Shown here one piece after another: positions 1 to 5,892 of a stretch of DNA of 5,892 nt; position 1 is the stretch's first letter; each line of letters opens with the position of its first letter. A model generated the notes under the pieces. It ran no database searches. It was given only the letters and a program-made list of their open reading frames with translations, and had not been told where the DNA came from. The translations under genes and the position numbers were made by a program. The stretch lies in assembly GCA_041623535.1 (NCBI GenBank), contig JBFJWR010000190.1, positions 1 through 5,892 on the forward strand, written 5' to 3'. The stretch comes from JBFJWR01 sp041623535. GTDB taxonomy: Bacteria > Pseudomonadota > Gammaproteobacteria > Pseudomonadales > JBFGWM01.

Positions 1-688
1 CGGCCTGCCGGGCGCGCAGCGCCAGTCGCTCCCCCGGGACGCAGATTGGCACCATTGTAAGCCGGGATGCAAGCCCACCGGCCAGTTCCAGCAGGTTGTC
101 CAGCGTACGGCCGCTCAGCACCACCACGAGGTCGGGCGGAGACCCGGCCAGCTGCTGTTGCAAACCGGCGCCAACTTCGGCCGGCAGGGTGCATTGGTAC
201 AACTCAAGTTCATGCACCTGCGCGCCACGTGCCAGCAGTGTCTGCGCCAGCAGTTCGCGCCCACCACTACCCTTGCAGATCAGCACCCGCGCGTCCTGTA
301 CATCCTGCAGGGCGTCCAGCTGCAGCATGCCTTCGGCACTTTCGCAGGTCTCCGCGGACGGAACCAGCACTGGTTCTGCAAGACCGGCGGTGACCAGGCA
401 CCTCGCGGTGGCAGCACCGGTCGCCACCCAGGTAATCGCCACCGGCCACTGCGGCCAGTAGCGGGTAATCAGTTCGCCGGCCAGTTCGGCCGCCGCCGGG
501 CTGACGAAGATCACCACCCGATAAACGTCGAGGTCAGCGATTTCCCGCGGCTGATGCGCAAACTCCACCGGCTCGATGGCAAGACAGGGGATGTGCGTGA
601 CACTGCAGCCATCGGCTGCCAGCAGGGCGGTCAATTCGGCACCGCGACCGGCCGGGCGGGTCAGAAGTACCCGGAACTCACCAGCCAT
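1..688 (-). CDS. hemD: Uroporphyrinogen-III synthase HemD (3' end cut by the window edge)
   Basis: HemD closes linear hydroxymethylbilane, inverting ring D, to give uroporphyrinogen III, the branch point to haem, sirohaem and cobalamin; it acts in the cytoplasm. I translated this frame by hand from the ATG at 688-686: 229 codons remain open to the left edge, so about 20-30 C-terminal residues are missing if the usual length near 250 holds. The start MAGEFRVLLTRPAGRGAEL is typical of the family (VLxTRP). Other family-like segments are VVIFVSPAAAEL (58-69), WVATGAATARCL (87-98), KGSGGRELLAQTLLARGAQV (139-158), the second-domain LSGRTLDNLLELAG (191-204) and VPGERLALRA (217-226). The start overlaps the last 11 nt of hemC and has no clear Shine-Dalgarno sequence, so translation is probably coupled to hemC. 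HemD is poorly conserved in sequence; the call rests on these motifs plus its place after hemC. No frameshift is visible. Confidence 0.93.
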   Translation of the reverse strand, partial: MAGEFRVLLTRPAGRGAELTALLAADGCSVTHIPCLAIEPVEFAHQPREIADLDVYRVVIFVSPAAAELAGELITRYWPQWPVAITWVATGAATARCLVTAGLAEPVLVPSAETCESAEGMLQLDALQDVQDARVLICKGSGGRELLAQTLLARGAQVHELELYQCTLPAEVGAGLQQQLAGSPPDLVVVLSGRTLDNLLELAGGLASRLTMVPICVPGERLALRARQA

Positions 689-1613
689 CGAATTCGCGCA
701 GGGATTCCAGCAACTCCTCGGCACCCTGATCCAGCAACTGGTTGGTAATATCGGTGCACAGCAGCTGCGCATCCTCCACCGGCCCGGCGGCGCTGGCGAA
801 CAGTACCCGGCTGCCATCCGGCGCGCCCACCAGGGCTTCCATATCCAGGTGACTGTCCGTCAGGATCGCGTGACAGGCCACCGGCGCCTGGCAACCACCG
901 CCGAGACGACGGTTCACTTCCCTTTCACTGGCCACGCACAGGGCCGTATGCTCGTCGTGCAAGGGCGCAATCAGTTCCTGTAGTTCGTCATCGTCGCCGC
1001 GACATTCGATGCCCATGACACCCTGCCCCACGGCAGGCAACATTTCGCCCGGGTCAAAGCTCGCCTGTATTCGCGCCTCCAGCTGCAGGCGCTTGAGACC
1101 GGCGGTGGCCAGCACAATCGCGTCGTATTCACCGGCATCCAGCTTGGCCAGGCGGGTATTCACGTTGCCGCGCAGATTGGCCACCTGCAGATCCGGCCGC
1201 AGATACAGTAACTGGCAGCGCCGGCGCAGGCTGGCGGTACCCACCCGGGCACCCACCGGCAGTTCGGCAAAAGCGACACCATGGTTGGAAATAAACGCGT
1301 CACGAGGATCTTCGCGGGTACACACCACGGGAATCTGCAGTCCGTCCGGCAGGTGCATGGGCACATCTTTCATCGAATGCACCGCAAGGTCGGCGCTGCC
1401 GTCGAGCAGGCCGTTCTCCAGTTCTTTTACAAACAGCCCCTTGCCGCCGATTTTTGCCAGCGGCGCATCGAGTATACGGTCGCCCTGAGTGCGCATGGGC
1501 AGCAACTCGACCTGCAGTTCAGGGTGCAGGTCGAGCAGGCGTGCCCGCACATGTTCGGCCTGCCACAGGGCCAGGGGGCTTTTCCGGGTGGCAATCCGCA
1601 CCACCCGACTCAC
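678..1613 (-). CDS. hemC: Porphobilinogen deaminase (hydroxymethylbilane synthase) HemC
   Basis: HemC joins four porphobilinogen molecules into hydroxymethylbilane, using a covalent dipyrromethane primer, in the cytoplasm. The 311-residue product has normal family length. Visible motifs in order: RIATRKSPLALWQAEHV (6-22), GGKGLFVKELE (56-66), HSMKDVP (79-85) with the catalytic aspartate D83 (equivalent to E. coli D84), TASLRRR (126-132), LRGNVNTRLAKLDAGEYDAI (147-166), LPAVGQGVMGIECR (192-205) and RRLGGGCQAPVACHA (235-249), in which C241 is the expected cofactor attachment cysteine (E. coli C242). The start is GTG at 1613-1611. No ATG, GTG or TTG lies upstream in frame before the end of algR, and the N-terminus aligns with relatives, so the GTG is well supported even though its Shine-Dalgarno (GGGCGG-like) is weak. 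It lies 46 nt after algR and overlaps hemD by 11 nt. The gap to algR holds a possible linking ORF and a hairpin (see separate entries). Confidence 0.98.
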   Translation of the reverse strand: MSRVVRIATRKSPLALWQAEHVRARLLDLHPELQVELLPMRTQGDRILDAPLAKIGGKGLFVKELENGLLDGSADLAVHSMKDVPMHLPDGLQIPVVCTREDPRDAFISNHGVAFAELPVGARVGTASLRRRCQLLYLRPDLQVANLRGNVNTRLAKLDAGEYDAIVLATAGLKRLQLEARIQASFDPGEMLPAVGQGVMGIECRGDDDELQELIAPLHDEHTALCVASEREVNRRLGGGCQAPVACHAILTDSHLDMEALVGAPDGSRVLFASAAGPVEDAQLLCTDITNQLLDQGAEELLESLREFDGW

Positions 1614-1660
1614 ACGGCACCGCCCGACCGGCCAGCCGGCCCGGTTATTCGGATGATCAT
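1610..1660 (-). CDS. Possible 16-codon linking ORF between algR and hemC (speculative)
   Basis: On the minus strand an ATG (1660-1658) overlaps the algR stop as TAATG, and its frame runs 16 codons (MIIRITGPAGRSGGAV) to a TGA (1612-1610) that overlaps the hemC GTG start as GTGA. Both contacts are the kind seen in translationally coupled genes, so a terminating AlgR ribosome could in principle restart here and deliver itself to hemC. I see no Shine-Dalgarno sequence of its own and no recognisable peptide motif. The arrangement may well be chance; conservation in relatives would decide. No function is assigned. Confidence 0.15.
   Translation of the reverse strand: MIIRITGPAGRSGGAV
1627..1645 (-). 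promoter_or_regulatory. GC-rich hairpin just before the hemC start
   Basis: Read on the minus strand, ACCGGGCC (1645-1638) can pair with GGCCGGT (1633-1627) around a GGCT loop: seven G-C/A-T pairs with one bulged G. It ends 13 nt before the hemC GTG, so it lies in the region a ribosome must clear to start hemC. No T-run follows, so it does not look like an intrinsic terminator. It could limit initiation at hemC unless translation arrives from algR. In GC-rich DNA a stem of this size can arise by chance. Confidence 0.3.
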
Positions 1661-2400
1661 TACAACTCCAGCAACAGTTTCTTGATTTCCGGCACGCAGC
1701 GCCGGCTCACGGGAACGCGTTCTTCCACATCCTTGAAGCGCACCTGGAAATGGCCGGCGCGATCGCGCTCCAGCCCATCCAGCAGGCGGCGGGATACCAG
1801 CGCATTGCGGTGCACACGCAGGAAGCGGTCGGAAAATTCGTTTTCCAGGTCTTTGAGCGGCTCGTCGGTCAGCATCTCACCACCACGATGCCGGATGCGA
1901 ACATACTTCTGATCGGCCATGAAATAAAACACGTCTTCGATGGCGATCAGGTCGATGCCTCGATGGCTGCGGACGCTGAGATGGCTGCGCGCGCCGTCCC
2001 GCTCCGGGGCCAGCCCGGTTTCCAGGGCACTGATCTGCGCCCGGTTGGTTCGCCGGGCACCATCCAGCGCATCCAGCAACGCAGACCGGCGCACCGGCTT
2101 GAGCAAATACCCCACGGCATGGACATCGAAAGCAGACATCGCGTACTGGTCAAAAGCGGTGCAGAAAACGACTGCCGGCGGATTCTCCATGCTGTCCAGA
2201 TGACGGGCAACCTCGATTCCATCCATGCCCGGCATGCGAATATCGAGCAGCACGGCATCCGGCTGCAGTTGCACACAGGCGCGCACCGCGGCGGGCCCGT
2301 CCTGCGCCTCGCCGACCACTTCATAGCGTTCCGTTTCTGACAACAGGTCCACCAGGCGTCGACGCGCCAGGGGTTCGTCATCCACAACCAGTACTTTCAT
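1660..2400 (-). CDS. algR: LytTR-family response regulator AlgR
   Basis: AlgR is a DNA-binding response regulator; in Pseudomonas aeruginosa it controls alginate, type IV pilus/twitching and virulence genes. The 246-residue protein has two domains. The receiver (about 1-115) shows the acidic pair D7-D8 in VVDDEP, the phosphoacceptor D53 in LLDIRMPGMDG, T81 in CTAFDQYA and K101 in LLKPV. The C-terminal LytTR DNA-binding domain (about 140-246) contains IDLIAIEDVFYFMADQKYV (149-167) and FLRVHRNALV (193-202), the classic LytTR signature. Length matches known AlgR closely. The ATG at 2400-2398 begins 2 nt after the algZ stop, with GGGAG (2410-2406) 5 nt upstream inside the end of algZ, so kinase and regulator are probably made together. 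The family call is certain; the AlgR name rests on similarity plus the algZ/hemC/argH context. The regulon in this organism is unknown. Confidence 0.95.
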   Translation of the reverse strand: MKVLVVDDEPLARRRLVDLLSETERYEVVGEAQDGPAAVRACVQLQPDAVLLDIRMPGMDGIEVARHLDSMENPPAVVFCTAFDQYAMSAFDVHAVGYLLKPVRRSALLDALDGARRTNRAQISALETGLAPERDGARSHLSVRSHRGIDLIAIEDVFYFMADQKYVRIRHRGGEMLTDEPLKDLENEFSDRFLRVHRNALVSRRLLDGLERDRAGHFQVRFKDVEERVPVSRRCVPEIKKLLLEL

Positions 2401-2402
2401 GC

Positions 2403-3479
2403 TTACTCCCGGGGTCCCGGAGCCGGCGGCGTGTAGGTCAGCCAGACGCGAAATTCATCGGCCCCGCTTTCCACGCGCAGGCTTGCATTGGCGCCGAAAG
2501 CCGTTACCAGGCGTTGACGGATATTATCCAGCGCCATCTGGTTGCCCGGCTGCACGACGCCGCGATCGGGTTGCGGGTTGCGCACCTCGATATGCACCTG
2601 CGCATCGCGCATGGTCGCCATGATATGCACCGTGCCGCCCCGGGTTCGCGTCTGGACTCCATGATAGACGGCATTCTCCAGCAGGGGCTGCACCGTCAGC
2701 AACGGGATGGGCACCCAGCCCGGCAGGTCGGTTCCGGTCCAGTCGACCTGCAACCGATCGCCCAGCCGCAACTGCTCTATGCGCAAATAGCTTTCACACA
2801 ACTCGCGTTCCTCGGCAAAAGTGACCGGCTGCAGGTGGTCCTGCAGGGCCGCCCGGAACAATTCGCACATGTCTTCAATAGCGGTCTCCGCCAGGCCCGG
2901 ATCGGACCGCACCAGGCCGGCCAGCATATTCATGCTGTTGAACAGAAAATGGGGCCGTATGCGGGCCTGCAGCGCCCGGTAGCGCTGCTCCAACTCGGCA
3001 TGCTCTCGCTGCTGCAGGGCCGACTGCACCTGCACATATCGCAGCAGCATGCCGCCGACTATGGCCGCGATCAGCAGGTTCCGCAGCACGTTGAGCCAAT
3101 CCAGCGTGGCCAGCATCCCGCGCTCGGGCATGCCCTGGGCCACCCAGTCAGCCGGCAGGCTGAACAGCAGGGTCACGCTCATGATGATCAGCATGCTGAT
3201 GGACACCCCGACGGCCAGTGGCAGCTTCTGCAGCCGGGCACGGATAAAACACAGCAGCGCCGCACTGGTCAGCACCACCCAGAGCGCCAGGAACGAAGTG
3301 ACTGCCAGGAATTCCCAGGAGAAGCCGCGAATACCAAAAGCGCCCAGCATGATCACGATGACGAATAACTCCACCGAGATGATCATCGCCAGCACAGCGC
3401 CGGGGGCACACAGGTCCGGCAGGAACAGCGTTGCTCCGGAATTGCGACGGGCAGGGGACAGCGAAGGGGTCGCAGACAC
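2403..3479 (-). CDS. algZ: AlgZ/FimS-type membrane sensor histidine kinase (LytS/His_kinase family)
   Basis: This is the membrane sensor partner expected to pass phosphate to AlgR. The 358-residue protein starts with a short polar leader and LFLPDLCAPG (18-27), then four hydrophobic stretches that look like membrane helices (about 29-49, 56-79, 86-108 and 125-147). A helical linker rich in Q and E (150-172) follows. The His_kinase box is RIRPHFLFNSMN (173-184) with phosphoacceptor H177, and the ATP-binding region has an N-box PLLENAVYHG (265-274) and MALDNIRQRL (315-324). The usual DxGxG loop is replaced by EVRNPQPD (298-305), as expected for this atypical family. The start is the GTG at 3479-3477: an in-frame TAA lies upstream, with no ATG between, and the next ATG (residue 32) would delete LFLPDLC and part of the first helix. 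The GTG has no clear Shine-Dalgarno, so the exact start is less certain than the gene. The signal sensed is unknown. Confidence 0.94.
   Translation of the reverse strand: MSATPSLSPARRNSGATLFLPDLCAPGAVLAMIISVELFVIVIMLGAFGIRGFSWEFLAVTSFLALWVVLTSAALLCFIRARLQKLPLAVGVSISMLIIMSVTLLFSLPADWVAQGMPERGMLATLDWLNVLRNLLIAAIVGGMLLRYVQVQSALQQREHAELEQRYRALQARIRPHFLFNSMNMLAGLVRSDPGLAETAIEDMCELFRAALQDHLQPVTFAEERELCESYLRIEQLRLGDRLQVDWTGTDLPGWVPIPLLTVQPLLENAVYHGVQTRTRGGTVHIMATMRDAQVHIEVRNPQPDRGVVQPGNQMALDNIRQRLVTAFGANASLRVESGADEFRVWLTYTPPAPGPRE
2406..2410 (-). promoter_or_regulatory. Ribosome binding site of algR
   Basis: GGGAG on the minus strand, 5 nt before the algR ATG and embedded in the last codons of algZ (the GAG is the final Glu codon). 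Together with the 2-nt gap between the genes it supports coupled translation of sensor and regulator. Confidence 0.7.
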
Positions 3480-3564
3480 GGTTAGGCAGGGCCATGGCAG
3501 AAGGTTCAGAGCAGTTTACACCCTCGCGCGGCTGTCGCCGCTCTGAATAAGACCCGGTATTCCC

Positions 3565-3570
3565 TATAAT
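3565..3570 (+). promoter_or_regulatory. -10 box of the argH(-cyaA) promoter
   Basis: A perfect TATAAT lies 28 nt before the argH ATG at 3599, which would place the transcript start near 3577 with a leader of about 20 nt. No good -35 hexamer is visible at the right distance (TGAATA at 3544-3549 matches 3 of 6 at a short 15-bp spacing), and there is no extended TG. An upstream activator or a weak basal promoter is possible. The in-frame ATG at 3569 overlaps this box and would fall upstream of the predicted transcript start, which argues against it as the argH start. Confidence 0.6.
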
Positions 3571-3584
3571 GGGAAAATTCATTC

Positions 3585-3589
3585 GGGAG
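3585..3589 (+). promoter_or_regulatory. Ribosome binding site that sets the argH start
   Basis: GGGAG sits 9 nt before the ATG at 3599 and selects it over the in-frame ATG at 3569, which has no Shine-Dalgarno and overlaps the -10 box. Confidence 0.75.
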
Positions 3590-3598
3590 CACTTCAGC

Positions 3599-4999
3599 AT
3601 GAGCAAGCCGCAGGCCAGCGACGTACCGGCCAAACCCTGGGGCGGCCGCTTCAGCGAGGCCACAGATGCCTTTGTCGAGGCGTTCACCGCCTCGGTGCAG
3701 TTCGACCGGCGCATGTATGCGGAAGATATCGCCGGGTCGGTGGCGCACGCGCGCATGCTGGGCAGCACCGGCATCATCGGGAAAGACGAGGCCGACCGGA
3801 TCATCACCGGTCTCGGGCAGATCCGCGAAGAGATCGAGGCCGGCCGCTTCGAATGGTCGGTGGCGCGCGAGGATGTCCACATGAACATCGAGGCACGGCT
3901 GGTCGAAATCTGTGGCGACGTCGGCAAGAAGCTGCACACCGGGCGCTCCCGCAATGACCAGGTCGCCACCGATCTGCGCCTGCACCTACGGGCCGGCATC
4001 GATGCGCTGCAGGCCGAACTCCTGCGCCTGCAACAGGGCCTGCTGACCCTCGCCGAGGCCCATTGCACCACCATCATGCCCGGCTTCACCCACCTGCAGG
4101 CAGCACAGCCCATCACCCTGGCCCATCACCTGATGGCCTGGTTCTGCATGCTGCGCCGCGATCGCGAACGCCTGCAGGACTGCCGCCGCCGGGTCAATGT
4201 ATGCCCGCTCGGCAGCGCCGCGCTGGCCGGCACCACGTTTCCGATTGACCGCCTGCAGACCATGGCTGAACTGGGATTTGAAGGCATCACGTCCAATTCG
4301 CTGGACGCTGTCAGCGACCGGGATTTCGCCATCGAGTTCTGCGCCGCCGGCGCCCTGCTCATGACCCACCTGTCGCGCATGGCCGAAGAACTGGTGCTGT
4401 GGAATTCCCCGCAGTTCGGTTTCGTCGACCTGCCCGACCGGTTTTGCACCGGTTCATCCATCATGCCGCAAAAGAAAAACCCGGACGTACCTGAACTGGT
4501 GCGGGGCAAAACCGGCCGCGTGAATGGCAACCTGATCGCCCTGCTGACCCTGATGAAGGGGCAACCGCTGGCCTACAACAAGGATAACCAGGAAGACAAG
4601 GAACCGGTCTTCGATACGCTGGACACCACCATCGCCTCGACCCGCGCGTTCGCCGACATGATTCCGGCCCTGCAGCCGGTTGCAGAACGCATGCGCACGG
4701 CGGCGGCGGCCGGCTTTTCCACCGCCACCGATCTGGCCGATTACCTGGTTCGCAAAGGGGTGCCGTTCCGCGACGCCCACGAGGTGGTTGGCAAGGCCGT
4801 ACAACGGGCCATCAGCGAGAACTGCGGTCTCGAGGACCTGCCACTGGCCACACTGCAGGCACTGCATGCGTCCATCGCCGAAGATGTCGCGGACTGCCTG
4901 ACCCTGGAGGGCTCGGTGGAGGCGCGTAATCATCCGGGCGGCACCGCACCTGGGGCAGTGCGGGAATCCATCAGGCTGGCGCGCGAGCAACTCGGCTAG
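3599..4999 (+). CDS. argH: Argininosuccinate lyase ArgH
   Basis: ArgH splits argininosuccinate into arginine and fumarate, the last step of arginine synthesis, as a cytoplasmic homotetramer of the fumarase/aspartase superfamily. The product from the ATG at 3599 is 466 residues, close to the usual 457-470. Family motifs are all present: KPWGGRF (12-18), HTGRSRNDQVATDLRLHLR (113-131), GFTHLQAAQP (162-171) with the conserved T164-H165, and the superfamily signature GSSIMPQKKNPD (285-296). By alignment with duck delta-2 crystallin (H162, S283), H165 and S286 are the expected catalytic residues, with K292 and N294 in the signature loop. GQPLAYNKDNQEDKEP (321-336) is also typical. A longer reading from 3569 would add ten residues but is disfavoured by promoter and ribosome-site placement. 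cyaA starts 4 nt downstream, so the two are probably cotranscribed. Confidence 0.98.
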   Translation: MSKPQASDVPAKPWGGRFSEATDAFVEAFTASVQFDRRMYAEDIAGSVAHARMLGSTGIIGKDEADRIITGLGQIREEIEAGRFEWSVAREDVHMNIEARLVEICGDVGKKLHTGRSRNDQVATDLRLHLRAGIDALQAELLRLQQGLLTLAEAHCTTIMPGFTHLQAAQPITLAHHLMAWFCMLRRDRERLQDCRRRVNVCPLGSAALAGTTFPIDRLQTMAELGFEGITSNSLDAVSDRDFAIEFCAAGALLMTHLSRMAEELVLWNSPQFGFVDLPDRFCTGSSIMPQKKNPDVPELVRGKTGRVNGNLIALLTLMKGQPLAYNKDNQEDKEPVFDTLDTTIASTRAFADMIPALQPVAERMRTAAAAGFSTATDLADYLVRKGVPFRDAHEVVGKAVQRAISENCGLEDLPLATLQALHASIAEDVADCLTLEGSVEARNHPGGTAPGAVRESIRLAREQLG

Positions 5000-5003
5000 T
5001 CCC

Positions 5004-5892
5004 GTGACCAGCTACGACCTGATTCGTGCGGACCTGGATGACGGGCTGGACCGCAAGGATCTGCGTCGGCTCAAGGATCGCTTCCTCGCGATCAACCTGG
5101 AGCGCCTGCAGCGCACCCGCGAGGCATTGGGGTCACGCAAGGAATGCGTGCTGGATGTACTCCCCCTGCTGTACGCCGCCAATCACCCCCTGTTGCCGGG
5201 CTTCGTGTCCCGTGACGTGCCCTATGGACTGGCCAACTACCAGCCGGATGACAATGCCATTCGTGCTGCGCGCCAGGTTACCCGCAGTTACAAGTACCAG
5301 TCGGATCGCCTGCGCGACCCCGACATCTACAGCCTGTTCCTCATGGGCAGCACCGGCACCCTGGGTCAGACCAGCAGCAGCGATCTTGACGTCTGGGTCT
5401 GCCATCGCAGCGGGCTCGAACCCGCCCAACTGGCAGAACTCGAAAAGAAGTGTGCACGTATCAGCGCCTGGTGCATGACCCTGGGGGTCGAAGCGCATTT
5501 TTTCCTGATGTCTCCAACCCGCTTCAGTCATGGCGAAACCGGCAACCTCTCAACTGAGAATTGCGGCAGCGCGCAGCACTACCTGCTACTTGACGAGTTC
5601 TACCGGACCGGCGTGCTGCTGGCCGGGCGCTACCCGATCTGGTGGCTGGTGCCACCCGCGCGCAGTGGCATGCACGATGAACATGCAGAAATTCTGCGTA
5701 GCAAGCGGTTCATTCCGAAAGACGACACCATAGACCTCGGCGGCATCACGCTGATTCCTCCCGGTGAGTTTGTCGGCGCGGGGCTGTGGCAGATCTACAA
5801 GGGCATCGATTCACCCTACAAATCGGTATTGAAGATCCTGCTCAACGAGGTCTACGCCAGCGAGTTCCCCTCCGGGCAGATTCTCAGCGCCC
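5004..5892 (+). CDS. cyaA: Class I adenylate cyclase CyaA, N-terminal part (3' end beyond the window)
   Basis: Class I adenylate cyclase makes cAMP from ATP and supplies the CRP/Vfr-type regulators of gammaproteobacteria. The window holds 296 codons of a protein that is about 850 residues in E. coli, covering much of the N-terminal catalytic half. The nucleotidyltransferase motif is clear: MGSTGTLGQTSSSDLDVWVC (114-133). S116, S126, D127, D129 and W131 line up with E. coli S103, S113, D114, D116 and W118, the substrate- and metal-binding set. Further class I matches are HPLLPGFV (61-68), LGVEAHFFL (160-168), CGSAQHYLLLDEFYRTGVLL (187-206), IDLGGI (243-248) and LWQIYKGIDSPYKSVLKILL (261-280). 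The start is GTG at 5004, 4 nt after the argH stop; no upstream in-frame ATG or GTG was found close by, and the Shine-Dalgarno is weak, so translation may be coupled to argH. The C-terminal regulatory half, where glucose-dependent control acts in E. coli, cannot be judged here. Confidence 0.96.
   Translation, partial: MTSYDLIRADLDDGLDRKDLRRLKDRFLAINLERLQRTREALGSRKECVLDVLPLLYAANHPLLPGFVSRDVPYGLANYQPDDNAIRAARQVTRSYKYQSDRLRDPDIYSLFLMGSTGTLGQTSSSDLDVWVCHRSGLEPAQLAELEKKCARISAWCMTLGVEAHFFLMSPTRFSHGETGNLSTENCGSAQHYLLLDEFYRTGVLLAGRYPIWWLVPPARSGMHDEHAEILRSKRFIPKDDTIDLGGITLIPPGEFVGAGLWQIYKGIDSPYKSVLKILLNEVYASEFPSGQILSA

Larger units (their letters stand above)
3480..3598. promoter_or_regulatory. Divergent intergenic region between algZ and argH
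   Basis: These 119 nt separate the two divergent transcription units and must hold the start signals for argH and, probably, for algZ. The argH side has a clear -10 box and ribosome binding site (separate entries). On the algZ side I found no convincing sigma-70 promoter: TAAACT near 3515 is only a partial -10 match with no good -35. A 5-bp hairpin GCGGC-TGTC-GCCGC (3528-3541) and a TTCCC/GGGAA inverted repeat (3560-3575) lie between. No RNA gene or small ORF is supported. Confidence 0.6.

Noticed and set aside
158..748. A 196-codon plus-strand open frame across hemD and the end of hemC.
   Set aside because: It is antisense to HemD, whose minus-strand frame is unbroken over 229 codons with family motifs; the plus-strand product has no recognisable features.
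3528..3541. GCGGC-TGTC-GCCGC hairpin as a terminator.
   Set aside because: The stem is only 5 bp, there is no T-run on either strand, and it lies between divergent genes where no transcript needs to end.
3533..3547. TGTCGC followed by AA after 7 nt, resembling the Pseudomonas ArgR (AraC-type) half-site TGTCGC-N8-AA upstream of argH.
   Set aside because: The spacing is off by one, there is only one half-site where paired repeats are expected, and TGTCGC is common in GC-rich DNA. It is not enough to call an operator.
3544..3582. TGAATA (3544-3549) and ATTCAT (3577-3582) as halves of an enteric-type ARG box at argH.
   Set aside because: The halves are separated by 27 nt; a true ARG box is about 18 bp in total, and no adjacent half-site matches.
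3569..3598. Ten-residue N-terminal extension of ArgH from the ATG at 3569.
   Set aside because: That ATG overlaps the TATAAT box and lacks a ribosome site, whereas the ATG at 3599 has GGGAG 9 nt upstream and gives the usual protein length.
3148..4116. A 322-codon open frame on the minus strand running across the algZ 5' end and antisense to argH.
   Set aside because: It spans two well-supported genes in another frame, has no recognisable domain, and long antisense frames are expected in GC-rich coding DNA.

Overview
The window is a compact, GC-rich stretch of bacterial chromosome with six protein genes and almost no non-coding DNA. Gene content and order point to a gammaproteobacterium: an AlgZ/AlgR (FimS/AlgR) two-component pair next to hemCD, divergent from argH, plus a class I (enterobacterial-type) adenylate cyclase. 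In Pseudomonas, argH, algZ, algR, hemC and hemD are neighbours but cyaA lies several genes away. In Escherichia coli, cyaA sits directly beside and divergent from hemCD, without algZR or argH. This window has both linkages at once, which suggests a gammaproteobacterium outside both genera. I cannot name the genus from sequence alone.

Left part, minus strand, read from right to left: algZ (membrane sensor kinase, 3479-2403), algR (LytTR response regulator, 2400-1660), hemC (porphobilinogen deaminase, 1613-678) and hemD (uroporphyrinogen-III synthase, from 688 to beyond the left edge). The junctions are tight: 2 nt between algZ and algR, 46 nt between algR and hemC, and an 11-nt overlap between hemC and hemD. 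All four could share a transcript, although hemC may also have its own promoter inside algR. HemC and HemD catalyse consecutive steps of tetrapyrrole synthesis (porphobilinogen to hydroxymethylbilane to uroporphyrinogen III).

Right part, plus strand: a 119-nt divergent intergenic region carries a perfect TATAAT box and a ribosome binding site for argH (argininosuccinate lyase, 3599-4999). Four nt after its stop begins cyaA (class I adenylate cyclase, 5004 to beyond the right edge), so argH and cyaA are probably cotranscribed.

All genes have intact frames and clear family motifs. I see no mobile element, CRISPR array, RNA gene, phage remnant or unknown protein. This is a conserved housekeeping/regulatory region, not an accessory island. 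The points worth a second look are the gene order, the algR-hemC junction (possible 16-codon linking ORF and a GC-rich hairpin), and a small palindrome centred on the argH -10 box. I found no convincing undescribed system.
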